A stretch of DNA of 64,000 bases from Azorinus chamasolen (Eukaryota; Mollusca; Bivalvia; Cardiida; Solecurtidae), in assembly GCA_963576725.1 (NCBI GenBank), contig OY755240.1, forward strand, positions 64,754,412 to 64,818,411, given 5' to 3'. Shown here piece by piece: positions 18,275 through 29,878 of the stretch (its first letter is position 1; every line of letters starts with the position of its first letter). A program made the position numbers and the translations under genes. The notes under the pieces were generated by a model that had not been told where the DNA came from, did no database searches, and worked only from the letters and a program-made list of their open reading frames with translations.

Positions 18275-18365
18275 CGACGTTATGAGAAAGGTCTGACAAG
18301 ACGCTATATTAGATACGATTAGATTTCCAATAAATCAATACATAGACGTTTCAAAGTTTCGAAAT

Positions 18366-18480
18366 TTTATTTACAATACGCATTTCAAATAAGATTCAAT
18401 CGTTTTACAAAATTATTAAAATAAAAAAAAATAAAAATAATAATAAAAAAAAAAAAAAAAAATAAAATAAAAAAAATTAA
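18366..18480. other. polB 3' region: polyadenylation signal and A-rich tract
   Basis: TTTATT at 18366-18371 is AATAAA for the minus-strand polB transcript, 215 bp after its stop. It is next to an A-rich low-complexity stretch (18420-18480). No gene is seen between the ATPase promoter and polB. Confidence 0.5.
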
Positions 18481-18585
18481 GTGGTGCACTCGTCCAAACC
18501 TAAACACATTTCTAAAACTATTTCGCGGTATAAAGTCGCTGTCTCGTATTTCTTCACAATTTTCAGTTAGACTTCATGACCGGAG

Positions 18586-21500
18586 TTACTGGAGGAGGTT
18601 TAAGAGCTCTTCCTCCGATAGTTCGTCTATCAAGTCTTTCACCTTCTCTACTTTCGTTTGCCCTTTCTTTGGGCATAGAACGATGTCTAATGGTGCGGTA
18701 TGAATACCATCTTCAAGGACGCGACGCTTACAATAAAAGTAGGAAAACCCGCAACGGGTCTGTTGGTAGCTATAAATTCCGTTATTTCTCACTCGGAAAC
18801 CTTTGTTATGACCCGAGGCTGGTTTTCCCGTACGCAAAACCCCTTTAAAGATATCGAGAGGGTTCTTGATCAAGCGCTTAGACACACCTTTGGAGCTAAA
18901 TTTACACTCTAAGGTGGTCCTCGGTGAAGGTTGTAGCCGCTTAGGACGTTGTTTTCTGGCTTTTCTGATCAAACGGGCGGCGGTCATGAGGGCGCTCGAG
19001 GCTTTGGAAGTGACCGTCTTACTCACGATATACGTCTTGGAGCACAACCCTATCATTTGGTCTCCTTCGTATTCGGTCTTGAAAAGACCGGGCACCCTCT
19101 TATCGAAGTTTGCGTGCTTTGGGCAACATTCCCTGGGTAACCAGCGGTCTCCAACGGGATTATACTGGTCATCGCATAACCCCGTGAGTCCACGCTGGTA
19201 GTCGGCCAATTTCTCGGGTTTGACGACTTCCGTGAGACTCGACGCCGATAAAGCCATATAGGCGGAGTCCTGAAATGGAATAATAACCATAAGTCAGCAT
19301 GCTATAGACTTCAAGTCGAAATCGATCAAAGATAAAATGGCGCTACAAGTACTTTCAAACGGGTGGAAAAAAAGAAACGTACCGTGTCCATCTCCAAGTA
19401 CTCAAAGTCGGAGCGATCCACGAAGGTATCGAGGAAGTCGTAATAGAACTGCAGCATCCTCAGTTTGGCGTACTGCAGTATAAAGTACCCGAGCTGCACG
19501 GGGAGGTCTAGCTTGATGCGTTTTTTGGCAGCCTCGACCTCGTAATACTGATCCTCTTCATCCAGACACGTGGTTTGTCGGAACTGAGGCTTATTGACTT
19601 CGAAACACGCCTTATTTTCCCCCTCCACGTAAACCACGCTGCGGTGTTTGGTCTTATCCATGATGAGAGAACCGTATCTGAAAATCGGAGGTAACGGGTT
19701 AGAGCTAGCCGAAGGAAAATACATCGATAAAGAACGAGTTGTTATTTACGAATACACTTACCCGCTATTGCCGATCAATTTCATGGTGTCGGCGATTATG
19801 GCTAGGTCTTTGGAAGCATCTCCGGCACGCCTAGCGTCGCTCACGTCCTGGACGAAGGATTCGAAGCAGGCCATTTTCCTATATTCAATCACCTGGTAGA
19901 TTTTGGTGACCTTCATGCCGTGCTCTAAGTACCATTTCATGAGTGGGGTAGCCAGAAGAATTTGACTGGCTTTGAGGCCCCCTAGTAACAGGCGTCTAGG
20001 TTTGTCACTCAGCTGAAACTCCCAGGCGTGGGCTTGCATATGTTCCCCGATGTCGTCGAATACCACCTCCGTATTGCAGAAGATGGGACACATTTCCTCG
20101 AAGTATTCTCGGGGAGACATCGAGATGTGGGAGAATTCCGGACCCCATTGTTCCGGGACTTCGATGTCACACTCGACCATACCGAACAGTTGACCGAAAC
20201 GGACCCCGTTTAAGATTTGGGTTTCCGTCACGGCGCCCCTGTTCTTTTGGGAAAAGGTAGGGCGACATTTATCCCGGATCCCGTAAATTTTAGGGTTGGT
20301 TTTACAAAAGTCGCGGAATTCGCACTCCCACATTTCTTTCACGGTATGCCCCTCTCCGCGCAAGTACGCGACTTTCTTGGCGGTTTTTTCCCTCAATGCG
20401 TCTTTAGACTCGTGCCAGTGTTCGCTGGTGACGTTTTTGGTGACGACGCAGACGTGACCGTGATGATAGCAGCCCTAGAGAAAGATAAAATAAATTAATA
20501 ATAATAAAGAATAAATTTAAAGTATAAAGTATTACTCGAGACTTTATATATGGTAGTAAATTACCGTAAACTCAACGTAAACTTTTCCTGAAATTCGTAG
20601 ACGGTATTAGTCTCGGGATCGTAACCGTCTACGGGGTATTTACCGAACCGGACTTCCTTCCCGTTGTTTCTCTGGTGGAGAATGTGGGTTCCTTCGTATT
20701 GGTTCAGGTAGTTGAGCCAGTTGAAGGCTTGCATGAAGTGATCTCGGTGTTCCGGCTTAAACTGGTTTTCGACTCGCCGTCTCACGAACATACCGGCATG
20801 GCTTGGCCGATACTCCATAAATAAAGGGCATTGGCATCGTAACCCACGATCTTCTGGCACGGTCGACCTCCCCTGATCTTGGTCTTACCGGCCTCGTGAT
20901 GGCGCGTGAATATGATCGACGGACCTAAAATCGTGAGCGAACATTAGAGTTAGTTGTAAATAGAGGAAAGAGACCCTACGCTACTTTTACGTATAATCCC
21001 GAAAGATACTGACCTCCTACGATATTTTCTTTGATGGTGTCGTAAAGGTCGGCATTGCTCTTGTCTGCTAAAGAAAACTCTGCAGATTTCTCTCGAGCGG
21101 ACTTGAAAAGTAGCTGTCTGGCGATACCCGGTATGGACATGGCCGTCTTGAATACGTCTACGCCTTTCTTGAAGTAAAAGGCCTGAAGACGTTCAGCGGC
21201 CGTCACGAAAGGTCCCACATCCAGGTTATTATACCATATCAGAAAGTCGCGAAAGGTGGTCATACCCCGATCGGACCACACTTTCTGACAGTAGCCGTAA
21301 TCGTCACGAGAAATGTTGGTTGCTTTTAGTCCGCTGTAGAAAGCATCGTGGGATGGTAACTGGGTGTGGTCCAATTTCGTGACGTCATCAAGCCATTCGT
21401 AGGGGAAGAAGCCTTTGGCTTCCTCGACCCTGTAGGCTTTTAGAAACCTAGCGTAGGAAGTACCGGGAGCCAAGAAGTGACTGATGTCGAGGAATTTGAA

Positions 21501-23901
21501 GGAATCGGTGGTGATACAAGCGTACGCGTTGCATTTTTTGACCACAAACCCGTATTCTTGCTTGTGCATTTTTAAATGCTTGGCCAGCTTCTGTTTCACC
21601 AGATTCAGGTCGTACTTGGCGCTGAAGATACGAAATGAAATAGATGATATGAAATGAACTGAATAAAAGAAAAGAATTCAATGAAGTCAATGAATGAAAG
21701 AATGAAGAAATAAACGAATACGAATTAACGCGTAAATTACCTATTAAAGCCGAGCACGGGCAATGTGGTCGTATAGCCCTTCAACAGACCGTACATCTTC
21801 TCAGCCTTTTCTTTCTCCGCCCTCCCTTCCTCGTCATCGTCATTCGATTGTCGAATGACCTCTTTGATGGCTTCCAGGTACGGGCCCCACTTTTCCTCGG
21901 CGCAAGCGGCAGCGGCTACCTGCATATGGGTTAAAGAACGTACCATTTGCCCCAGCAGGGAGTCCATGTCGGCGTCCACGATACACACGGGATCGGTATA
22001 ACCCGTTACATTGGAGCAGACGCTCAAGCTGATAGGGACGTGCTTTTGGGTCCACTCCAGTTTCTCCGTCGTGTCCCCTTCTAGTTTCAGGAGCATGGAT
22101 TCGAAGTCGAAAACGGCGAACCAGGGGAAAGTCCGCTCGTCTTCAGGTACGTGAATTCCGAACTCTTCAAGACGCTCGAAGATGGTCTGCCGCTCTTTGT
22201 AAAATCCCCCGGGATAGTCGAACAGCGTCGTTTTATCACAGAGTTTGGCGTGTCGTTTAAAATTCCAATGGTCATCGAACATTCGGTCGCAAAGCTGGCA
22301 CTGAAATTTCTTCGCGTAACTGGCAAAGTCGGTCACGTAAGAGCAGTGGTTTTGGTGTTGGTTGACGTACATGGTCTCCGCGTACCGTTCCATCGATTTA
22401 AAGATTTGAAGGACGACGCCATTTTCTTCCAAAGAGTACATTTGTACATTCAATTCGAAACACTGCTCGAATTCGGGGAGGTCTCGCAATTGCATACCAT
22501 TAAATCCGGTGGGAGGGGTAACCTGAACGGCGGTGCGACCGCCGAAGAAATCTACGTATTCTTGTCGGTTATGCACCTTTTCCCACTGATCGTACAAGTC
22601 TAGGACTTTGACCCTGTCCACGGATCCGTATCGTCGAAGGCACAGACACCGGAAGAGACATAAGTTATCTGAATAGATCCGTTTAGTGACGGGGTCCTTA
22701 TCTAAGGAAATTAGAGCCTTACATCTCGTAATATATTCAGGTAAGGGTTCGTAGTCTAGGGCGCCCAACGGGAAATTGGTATTATAGACTTTGACACGAA
22801 TGTTGGTTAAGAGTACCAGTCGCCATTTCGTATCGGGTCTATTTTTAGCCATTTCCGCCAAAATATCGAGCTCCTTGATCGTCTTCAACACTTTGGCGAT
22901 ATCTTGTCTCCTGGTTACGAGGATAGGAACGTCAAACACGTTGACGTTGTCGTAGGGCCGAAAATATCGAAATCTACCCGTCTCCAAGTGACGCATAATA
23001 AACCCGAAACTTAGATTAACTTTGAAGGCATGCTGCTGTCGGTCGTAGATGCCCTGTAAGGCCTCACCGATGTCTTCGATGGTCATACCGGGGAACATGG
23101 GAATATTATAGATGGACTCTACCGGTCCTTCTTGGTACCGCTCTAATATAAGGGCGCGATTAGACCCGTAACACTCCCGAAGCCCTTCGTCTACGGACCC
23201 ATCATCATTGACCCAGGGTTCTTGACCTCGTTGAAAGGGATCTGGATGAAGTCCCGCGCCGACTTGATAATGAGCTCGTACGTGATGGGCGTGCAGAGCT
23301 TGCCTGTCTCGAAACTGGGCCGGACACCGGCGACAGTTATATGTATCTGGAGTCGATCGACCCCCTTGGTGCTCTTTGGCATTGTGGAGTCGAAGTTGAT
23401 TCGGATGCCGAAACTCGGCTTCGCATTGACGACAACAGTAGGAAGATGGCCCGGGTTTAGGACTGTATCGTTTGGCTGGCGGTGCGGCGTTTGGGGGCTT
23501 CCCGGATCTCTTTTGGTTCTTATGTTTAATTTTCCGGTGAAACTCGAGTTCCCGAGCGGTCTTTAAAATATCTGGACACTGGTCGCAGGGAAAAGTAACC
23601 ATGCCCTGGCAGATGGATTCGTGCTGGCGGAGATTAGTGTGTCTAGAAAAGGTTTTGTGACATTTGGAACAATCGTAGCTTAGTTTCTGGTGGACCGAAT
23701 TGACGTGCTGCACTAGATTTCTCTTTTGCGTAAAAGTCCTGGGGCACTGGTCGCAAGCGAAGCTCCTCGAACATTTCTGGACGTCGGTTTGTATCTCTTT
23801 CCTGAAATGGAATGAAACTGTTGAACATAAAAACGGTACTAATGATAAGACAAACCAAAACAAAAACAAAGACAAAACTAAATGAATAAATAAATACATA
23901 A

Positions 23902-23934
<33 letters not shown>

Positions 23935-24205
23935 TAATAACTATAATTATAATATATATATATGACAAAACTTACAGCGGAGGTCGATTGATAGATTTCT
24001 CCGGAGATTTCAGTAGCTCTAGCAGATCATCCGCCTCTGCCGACGTCCATGGTCGAGGTGCGGCGGATCTGGTCTCCCGCATGATGAGTTGTTGTAAGGC
24101 ATCTCGTATCTCGGAATGATCTTGAATATTATTCTCGATCGCGAAACTGTAAAACTGGTCGGCCGACACACCTTCCTCCAACAAAGCTTTGATGACGTCT
24201 TCCAT
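18586..24205 (-). CDS. POLB: Protein-primed family B DNA polymerase, seven exons, broken
   Basis: Exons (minus strand): 24205-23976, 23801-21741, 21621-21014, 20924-20588, 20474-19762, 19677-19383, 19269-18586; about 1,642 residues. Order: helical N-terminus, five C2H2/C2HC fingers (residues ~93-270), a sixth CxxC finger (FQCQLCDRMF), Exo I FDFES (~641), Exo II GFN at the end of exon 2 with YDLNL at the start of exon 3, YNNLDVGPF, Pol A GYDANALYLW in exon 4, GCYHHGH at the start of exon 5, Pol B motif (NSG ending exon 5, YGS starting exon 6), Pol C (MDT ending exon 6, DSAYM starting exon 7). Lesions: exon 4 is one base short (frames conflict near 20782-20860), and its donor reads GA where GT is expected (20586-20587). 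It replicates the element from terminal-protein primers by family knowledge. A TATA box lies at 24336-24343. Confidence 0.92.
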
Positions 24206-24335
24206 AATTGGGTAGTCTACCAATTTAACCAGTCAGTGGGATTACAGGTTGGGCAACGTAACGCCCCGAGTTGATTGTAATGATCCTCCCTCAGGTAACA
24301 CGGTTCGTCTAAAGTATAAGAGAAGCTCATACACA

Positions 24336-24343
24336 CTTTTATA
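24336..24343 (-). promoter_or_regulatory. TATA box of polB
   Basis: GCTATAAAAG on the minus strand, followed by GAGCTTCTCTTATAC about 15-25 bp downstream, matching the pyrimidine-rich initiator seen at the ATPase and PC4-like genes. The predicted leader is about 100 bases. Confidence 0.6.
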
Positions 24344-24689
24344 GCAGAAACCATAAATATGACGCCATTCTGAAGTTGGTAACTCCATCAGAAGTAGTTC
24401 CGAGCCCCGAAACATCAAATATATTTCAAATAGATAATCGCGGGTGGGTATAGGACATAGCGGGACATCGTTATGAGTCGAAAGAAATAAAAGCAGAGTG
24501 AATCCAACCAAGAATAAGCGAGATAGAGCGATTTTAAGTGTTGTGACCTAGAAAATTACTCACGCGTGACATACCAAATAGGACGCGGAATATGGCCCTG
24601 ATTCAGAAAAATTAAACCCCGAGTAGATCCGACTTTAAATGAGGGAGCTAGGTCGATTTTAAGTTTTCCCGCCATTTTATGGACGCCAT

Positions 24690-24997
24690 TTATGACCGCC
24701 ATTTTGAAATTAAAAGATCGTATATCTCGAAAACTATTCCGCGTAGATATACGAAAGTATATATTTTCAGAATCGTCTCGTCGGGATCTAAACGATGACA
24801 GTACTTTTAATCGGGTCTATTTCTTGACGAAATTTGATGGTTTGTCTCTTAAAAAAAGTGTAGGGTGCATGTCCTTAAATAATGTAATACGGTTTCGTAC
24901 TAAAACGTCGATAACTCTAAAACCGCTGAACCTAGTTATATAAAAGTATATATTTTCGGAATCGTTTCCAGGAGATCTAAATGATGGATCTATTTTT
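24690..24997. repeat. Polinton-internal diverged direct repeats
   Basis: Two ~180-bp units share GTATATATTTTC(A/G)GAATCGT, a GATCTAAA(C/T)GATG block and TCTATTT(C/T)TTGACG. The second is cut by the nested insertion at 24998 and resumes at 27674. Upstream, GCCATTTT/GCCATTTA occurs three times (24669-24706). No coding gene is supported here. Confidence 0.65.
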
Positions 24998-27663
24998 AGC
25001 TCACCAGAGCACAAAGTGCTCAGGGTGAGCTTTTGTGATCGCCTGATGTCTGTCGTCCGTCGTCAACAATTTGAACTTTAAAAGTCTTCTCCTCTGAATC
25101 TACAGGGTTCTCAGCTTTCATCTTTGGCACATAGCATCACCTATAGGTCCTCTACAAAAGTTATATAAATAATGCCCCTGGGGTCAAAATTGGCTCCGCC
25201 ACGGCCCGAGGGGTGGCCAGTTTTTTCTAGCTGACTGTTGTTTTCTGTACAAGTAGCAGAATGCTGGCCTCACTTAGGTTAGGCATGGGGAAAACTTCAA
25301 AAATCTTTTTGTCAAAAACTACATGTCACAGAGCTTAGATATTTGGTGTATAGATTTACTTAGTATTCCTTATTGACATTGGTAAATATCATAGTTCTGA
25401 GGTTAAAATTGGCCCTGCCCAGTTGGTTATACTTTAAAATATTATTTTACACTATAAAGGTTCCTCTGAACTAGAGGGATTGAGGTCACTCCATCTGTGT
25501 TGCATAATCACTGAATAGGTCAAGTTCCTGGTCAAAACTCTTATCAAGTTGTCTGCTTCAGAATTAGTCTCTGTTTGCTCACACTGTTTTTTAACCCATT
25601 CCCTCATAGGATATTTTCAGAATCTGCCTCTTGAAAAATTTCAGAATTTTGTAGATTTGAAACCATTGTGATAAATAGAGCATTTACTCTTATGGAGAAA
25701 ATGCTCTATTTATCACAATGGTTTCATAAAGTGACTATTTTACCTCTTTGAATAAATCTACTGATAAGGAGCATTAATTAGAGAAAAGGAAATTTCAGAA
25801 TTGTGTAGATTTGAAACCATGGTGATAAATAGAGCATTTACACCTATGGAGCTTTTTGCTCTATTTATCATAATGGTTAGCAAATGCTCTATTTATCACA
25901 AAGGCTTTTTTCAGATCCTACCTCTTTGAATAAATCTACTGATAAGGAAAATTTCAGAATTGTATAGATTTCAAACCATTGTGATAAATAGAGCATTTGC
26001 TCTATAGGAGTAAATTAACTCATATACAAACCACATATAAAGTTACATACCGGTCTGTGTCAGATCAGAATCCAAACTGTGTGCTAATTTTGGTCAAGTC
26101 ATGCTAAGCAGTGATAGGGTTGTCATCTGTTAGAAATGTTGTCTGCTTATTCAAAGAGGTAAATCTGGGTCTACTCTTATTTGCAAATGCGTGAAAACAT
26201 GTTTATATGAGGAAAAGGGTTAATTAGAGAAAAGGAAAATTTCAGAATTGTTTAGATTTGAAACCATTGTGATAAATAATGCATTTACTCTTATGGAGCA
26301 AATGCTCTATTTATCACAAAGGCAAATGCTCTATTTATCACAATGGTTTCATAAAGTGACCATTATACCTCTTTGAATAAATCTACTGATAAGGAGCATT
26401 AATTAGAGAAAAGGAAAATTTCAGAATTGTGTAGATTTGAAACCATTGTGATAAATAGAGCATTTACTCCTATGGAGCAAATGCTCCATTTATCACAAAG
26501 GCTTTTTTCAGATCCTACCGCTTTGAATAAATCTACTGATAAGGAGCATTAATTATAGAAAAGGAAAATTTCAGAATTGTGTAGATTTTAAACTTTTGTG
26601 ATAAATAGAACATTTACTCCTATGGAGCTTTTGCTCTATTTATCACAATGATTAGCAAATGCTCTATTTATCACAAAGGCTTTTTTCAGATCCTACCTCT
26701 TTGAATAAATCTACTGATAAGGAGCATTAATTAGAGAAGATGAAAATTTCAGAATTGTGTAGATTTCAAACCATTGTGATAAATAGAGCATTTGCTCCAT
26801 AGGAGTAAATTAACTCATATACAAACCACATATAAAGTTACATACCGGTATGTGTCAGATCTGAGTTCAAACTGTGTGCTAATTTTGGTTAAGTCCTGCT
26901 AAGCTGTGAAAGGGTTGTCATATGTTAGAAATGTCGTCTGCTTATTCAAAGAGGTAAATCTGGGTCCACTCTGTTTGCAAATGCGTGAAAACATGTTTAT
27001 ATGAGGAAAAGGGTTAATTAGAGAAAAGGAAAATTTCAGAATCGTGTAGATTTGAAACCATTGTGATAAATAGTGCATTTACTCTTATGGAGCAAATGCT
27101 CTATTTATCACTAAGGCAAATGCTCTATTTATCACAATGGTTATTATCACCAGTTATTCTTAAGTTTTAATTTTCCATTTCCATAACAATTCCGTTTGTA
27201 TAAATTGTTGAAATCGCGATTTTTATACAATTTCTGCTTTGAAACAATCATCAGTACTCTAATTCTGAAGGGGTTCGAAACGTTCAGGTGTGAACTGGTT
27301 TTGTTACGAAACGTGCTCTACAAGGGTTGTCGTTCGTTTCTAAATACGCAATATATCAAGGAGTTGTTAGGTTATGCATAGTAAAATGTAATGGAAAATG
27401 ATACTTTTCCACATATTTTTTGTGCGATATATGCTTTCCAAGTTAATGGTCGGTAAACGTTCGGTATTGGACTTAGAAAATATTTATAATAAAGCAAATC
27501 ATCCCAGAAAGCTTGCCATTATAATTATACAGAGAAAGGGTCATATAACACCCCACAAAACAGGTGTCCAGTTTTGTTTAGAAACATACATGTAGTTGAA
27601 ACTTTAAAAATCTTTCCCTCTGTTGAGCGATTTCAGGGCCATCATGGCCCTCTTGTTATTCCA
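24998..27663 (+). mobile_element. Host long tandem-unit element (family D) nested in the Polinton
   Basis: Starts AGCTCACCAGAGCACAAAGT and ends with GGCCCTCTTGTT, the termini of the family copies at 38090, 39473 and 44525. It is flanked by ATCTATTTTT (24988-24997 and 27664-27673), a probable 10-bp target duplication. Its interior carries an array of family B palindromes at about 25600-27145. No ORF indicates a transposase. Confidence 0.8.
25597..27145. repeat. Array of GATAAATAGAGCATTT palindromes with a ~795-bp tandem duplication
   Basis: Many copies of TTGTGATAAATAGAGCATTT and its complement alternate with TTTGAATAAATCTACTGATA. Blocks around 25810-26350 and 26600-27145 are near copies, offset by about 795 bp (for example ACATACCGGT at 26045 and 26840). 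No gene. Confidence 0.85.
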
Positions 27664-27665
27664 AT

Positions 27666-28327
27666 CTATTTTTTGACGCATTTTGGTGGAAATACCCCTT
27701 TAATATGTAGAAAACCATTGTTCTCAGCTCTCTTTCTACTAAGATTATATTTACCTTGGGAGCTCGATTGTTCTTCTAAACTGACTGTAACAGATACATT
27801 GGCGGCATTGAGGGATGTAGAATGTAGAAGAGGTGAAGAGATGTCTTCGTTGAAATTAGAAGAGAGGGTAGACAGATCTGCCTCTATCAAAATAGAAAAA
27901 GTAGATCTAACGGAATGACATTAGCCAATATTTCAAATATTTCAATTTGGCTTAATTTCACTTAATAGACACCCTTGAACATGTTGCCTTAAATGAACGT
28001 ATTTCCACGTATCGGCAAACAGACAATACCCAGATCAGAGGAACCGTCTGATCAGGTTCTGCACTGTTTTTTAATGAAATTTAATAAATATTTAACGATA
28101 CTTTCTCAATTGTTTTCAATATTGTACCTTCAATTATAACTATTTTTGTCCATGAATATTGCGTAAGTATTAAAGGTTTGGAATAAATAAAGATCAGGGA
28201 AAGGACTAATGGAAATTTTGAATGGAAACTTACCCAGATTATGGAATTCTTCCAGTTGTAAAAAGTCGCGCTCAAATTGATCGATTTGATCTAAATCTTC
28301 GGTTGTATAGCTCCCTTCAAAACTCAT
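27666..28327 (-). CDS. Partial spliced minus-strand gene, unknown
   Basis: Exon 1 runs 28327-28234, with ATG just after a TGTTTTCAG acceptor-like site and ending at GG|GTAAGT. It encodes MSFEGSYTTEDLDQIDQFER and a further acidic helix. An in-phase exon starts at 27883 after CTATTTTGATAG and encodes ADLSTLSSNFNEDISSPLL. It then either splices at 27755 (AAG|GTAAAT) to an exon not found or reads to a stop at 27666. The intron contains a decayed MITE (27985-28210). Good splice sites and acidic, non-repetitive coding sense support a gene; function unknown. Confidence 0.4.
27985..28210 (+). mobile_element. Decayed TTAA-type MITE (family A) in the Polinton right arm
   Basis: Shows GCAAACAGACAATACCCAGA, GTCTGATCAGG and CATGAATATT blocks of family A, ending ATCAGGGAAAGG. 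Termini are degraded. It lies in the intron of the minus-strand gene. Confidence 0.7.
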
Positions 28328-28596
28328 ATCTGAAAACAGGAACAATTGACTATCAAAACAGAACAAACAACCCAGGTCAAAGATCTCTGATATGAGGGTA
28401 TTTCATTTCAACCCTAAAACAATAGTCTAAAACTGGTCAAATATTGTAATCAAAGGTTGCCATGCCAATCTAGTTAGGGTACACTACTTCGCTCAATTTC
28501 AAACCTGGATTTATTCATAGTTCTCTGTGTCTCTTTGGACTAACACCTATAGGACCACCGCTAATAATTACAACGCCAACACCAAACATCATCAGC

Positions 28597-29806
28597 ATGG
28601 CAACCGTAAGTTTCTTTCTTTTTCTTAACTTATTGGGCTAGATAAAAAAAAAACCTAATTATAGACTCACCCTCATTTAACCCTTTACCCAAAAGTATGT
28701 TTATAGTTATGAAGATATGTGGCCACTTAAAGTAGGTTGAAAGTAAAGATAGAAACTATTTTTTATCATATATGTTTATGACTGTATAAATGTGAACTAT
28801 TTTCTTCAGTGGAGGGATACATTAAACACATTAAAAGCCGCTTCTATCAGGGAAAGGGTTAATGTGTGACTTAACGAATTACGAACGTGTGCGCTCAACA
28901 CGAGTGGGTGATTCCATGCTTTCCTAGTGTACGCCAAGTACATTCTTTCATGCGTATATATTGGATTGATATATATTTGATCGATGGGGTGCCTGATCTA
29001 AATTTTCATTTTGATTTATATTAAAATGTCCAAAAGCAAACAGTGTAGATTCTATTCAGAAGCCGCGTTATACTATATATGGGAAGGTGGACGCAGATGG
29101 GTTAATATACATGTAATTTTAAATGAAAGAACTATCTATAGTAAAGGTTACGCTAAACTTGGTGGGATAGAGCTCTAAACTGATTTTGTCATTCTCTTTT
29201 TCAGTCAAAAGACATTATTGTGAAATCAGAAGAGAAGGAGGAGACTCCAGTCCGCCCCGCTGAGGGCGAACCCGAAGTAAGTTTCATCGTTATTACTTTT
29301 ATTTACTGATTGGAATTACTAAACCGGGAGTTATCGTTGGGTGTGATGTAGGAATAAATATGTATGATGGAAGATCCTTGATTATTGTTTGTAAGGTCTA
29401 AGTTCAGGTTTCCCACGGATTATAAGAAGTTCTTTTGTTTTCTTTAGCTCAAGGTGCGGAGAGTGCTCTTTGGGGGAGAGCCTCAGAAAGACACGGTCCC
29501 TCAACACCAACCCAAAACAAAAGATATCTCCTGGCACCCAGCTGTGGTGCGAATTGTGAGTACATCTTTTCATTTTTTATATTTTTTTTTAACTTTAGTA
29601 TCTGAGATTTATGTATTATTCTTATTGAAATGTGACGCGTTTGAGGTTCGGAGAAGAACTTCCCCTAATTGTTTTTCTCCCTCTTCTCTTTCAATTAGGC
29701 CAACCTGACCAGGAGGATAAACCTATTTGAAACTCAACTCCAAGAAATGAGTAGACATACTGCTAAAATCAAAGCGGAGCTTGCAGAAATAGTGCAGGAT
29801 CTCTGA
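28597..29806 (+). CDS. Four-exon 98-aa gene in the Polinton right arm; RxLF motif and coiled coil
   Basis: Exons 28597-28605, 29205-29276, 29448-29555 and 29699-29806 are all phase 0, with donors GTAAGT, GTAAGT, GTGAGT and acceptors TTTTTCAG, TTCTTTAG, TTCAATTAG; stop TGA at 29804 and AATAAA at 29879. Exon 1 codes only Met-Ala-Thr. Exon 2 is Lys/Glu-rich. Exon 3 contains KVRRVLFGG, which fits both the cyclin-docking RxLF(G) pattern seen in CIP/KIP inhibitors and the PP1 RVxF pattern. Exon 4 is a heptad-like helix (INLFETQLQEM, then AELAEIVQDL). The exact phasing argues for a real gene. Whether element-borne or captured from a host is unknown, and the motif-based role is speculative. Confidence 0.65.
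28677..28862 (+). mobile_element. TTAA-flanked MITE in intron 1 of the 98-aa gene
   Basis: 186 bp with TTAACCCTTT at the left and GGGAAAGGGTTAA at the right; it lacks the usual central palindrome. Confidence 0.75.
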
Positions 29807-29878
29807 TAGATTGAAATGTTTTGTTATATAAAGAGAAATGAATATGATGTAAATAGAATGTCTCTATTTGTTTTCTTT

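Noticed and set aside
22151..22603. 150-codon plus-strand ORF opposite polB
   Set aside because: Antisense shadow of polB exon 2 with no family resemblance.
23191..23566. Other ORFs opposite or overlapping the polB finger region
   Set aside because: Shadows in other frames of a well-supported coding exon.
24242..24511. Minus-strand 89-codon ORF with a hydrophobic start
   Set aside because: It contains the polB TATA box and leader, begins with a non-AUG codon, and resembles no family. A splice-acceptor-like site upstream (TTTTCTAG) keeps a small doubt.
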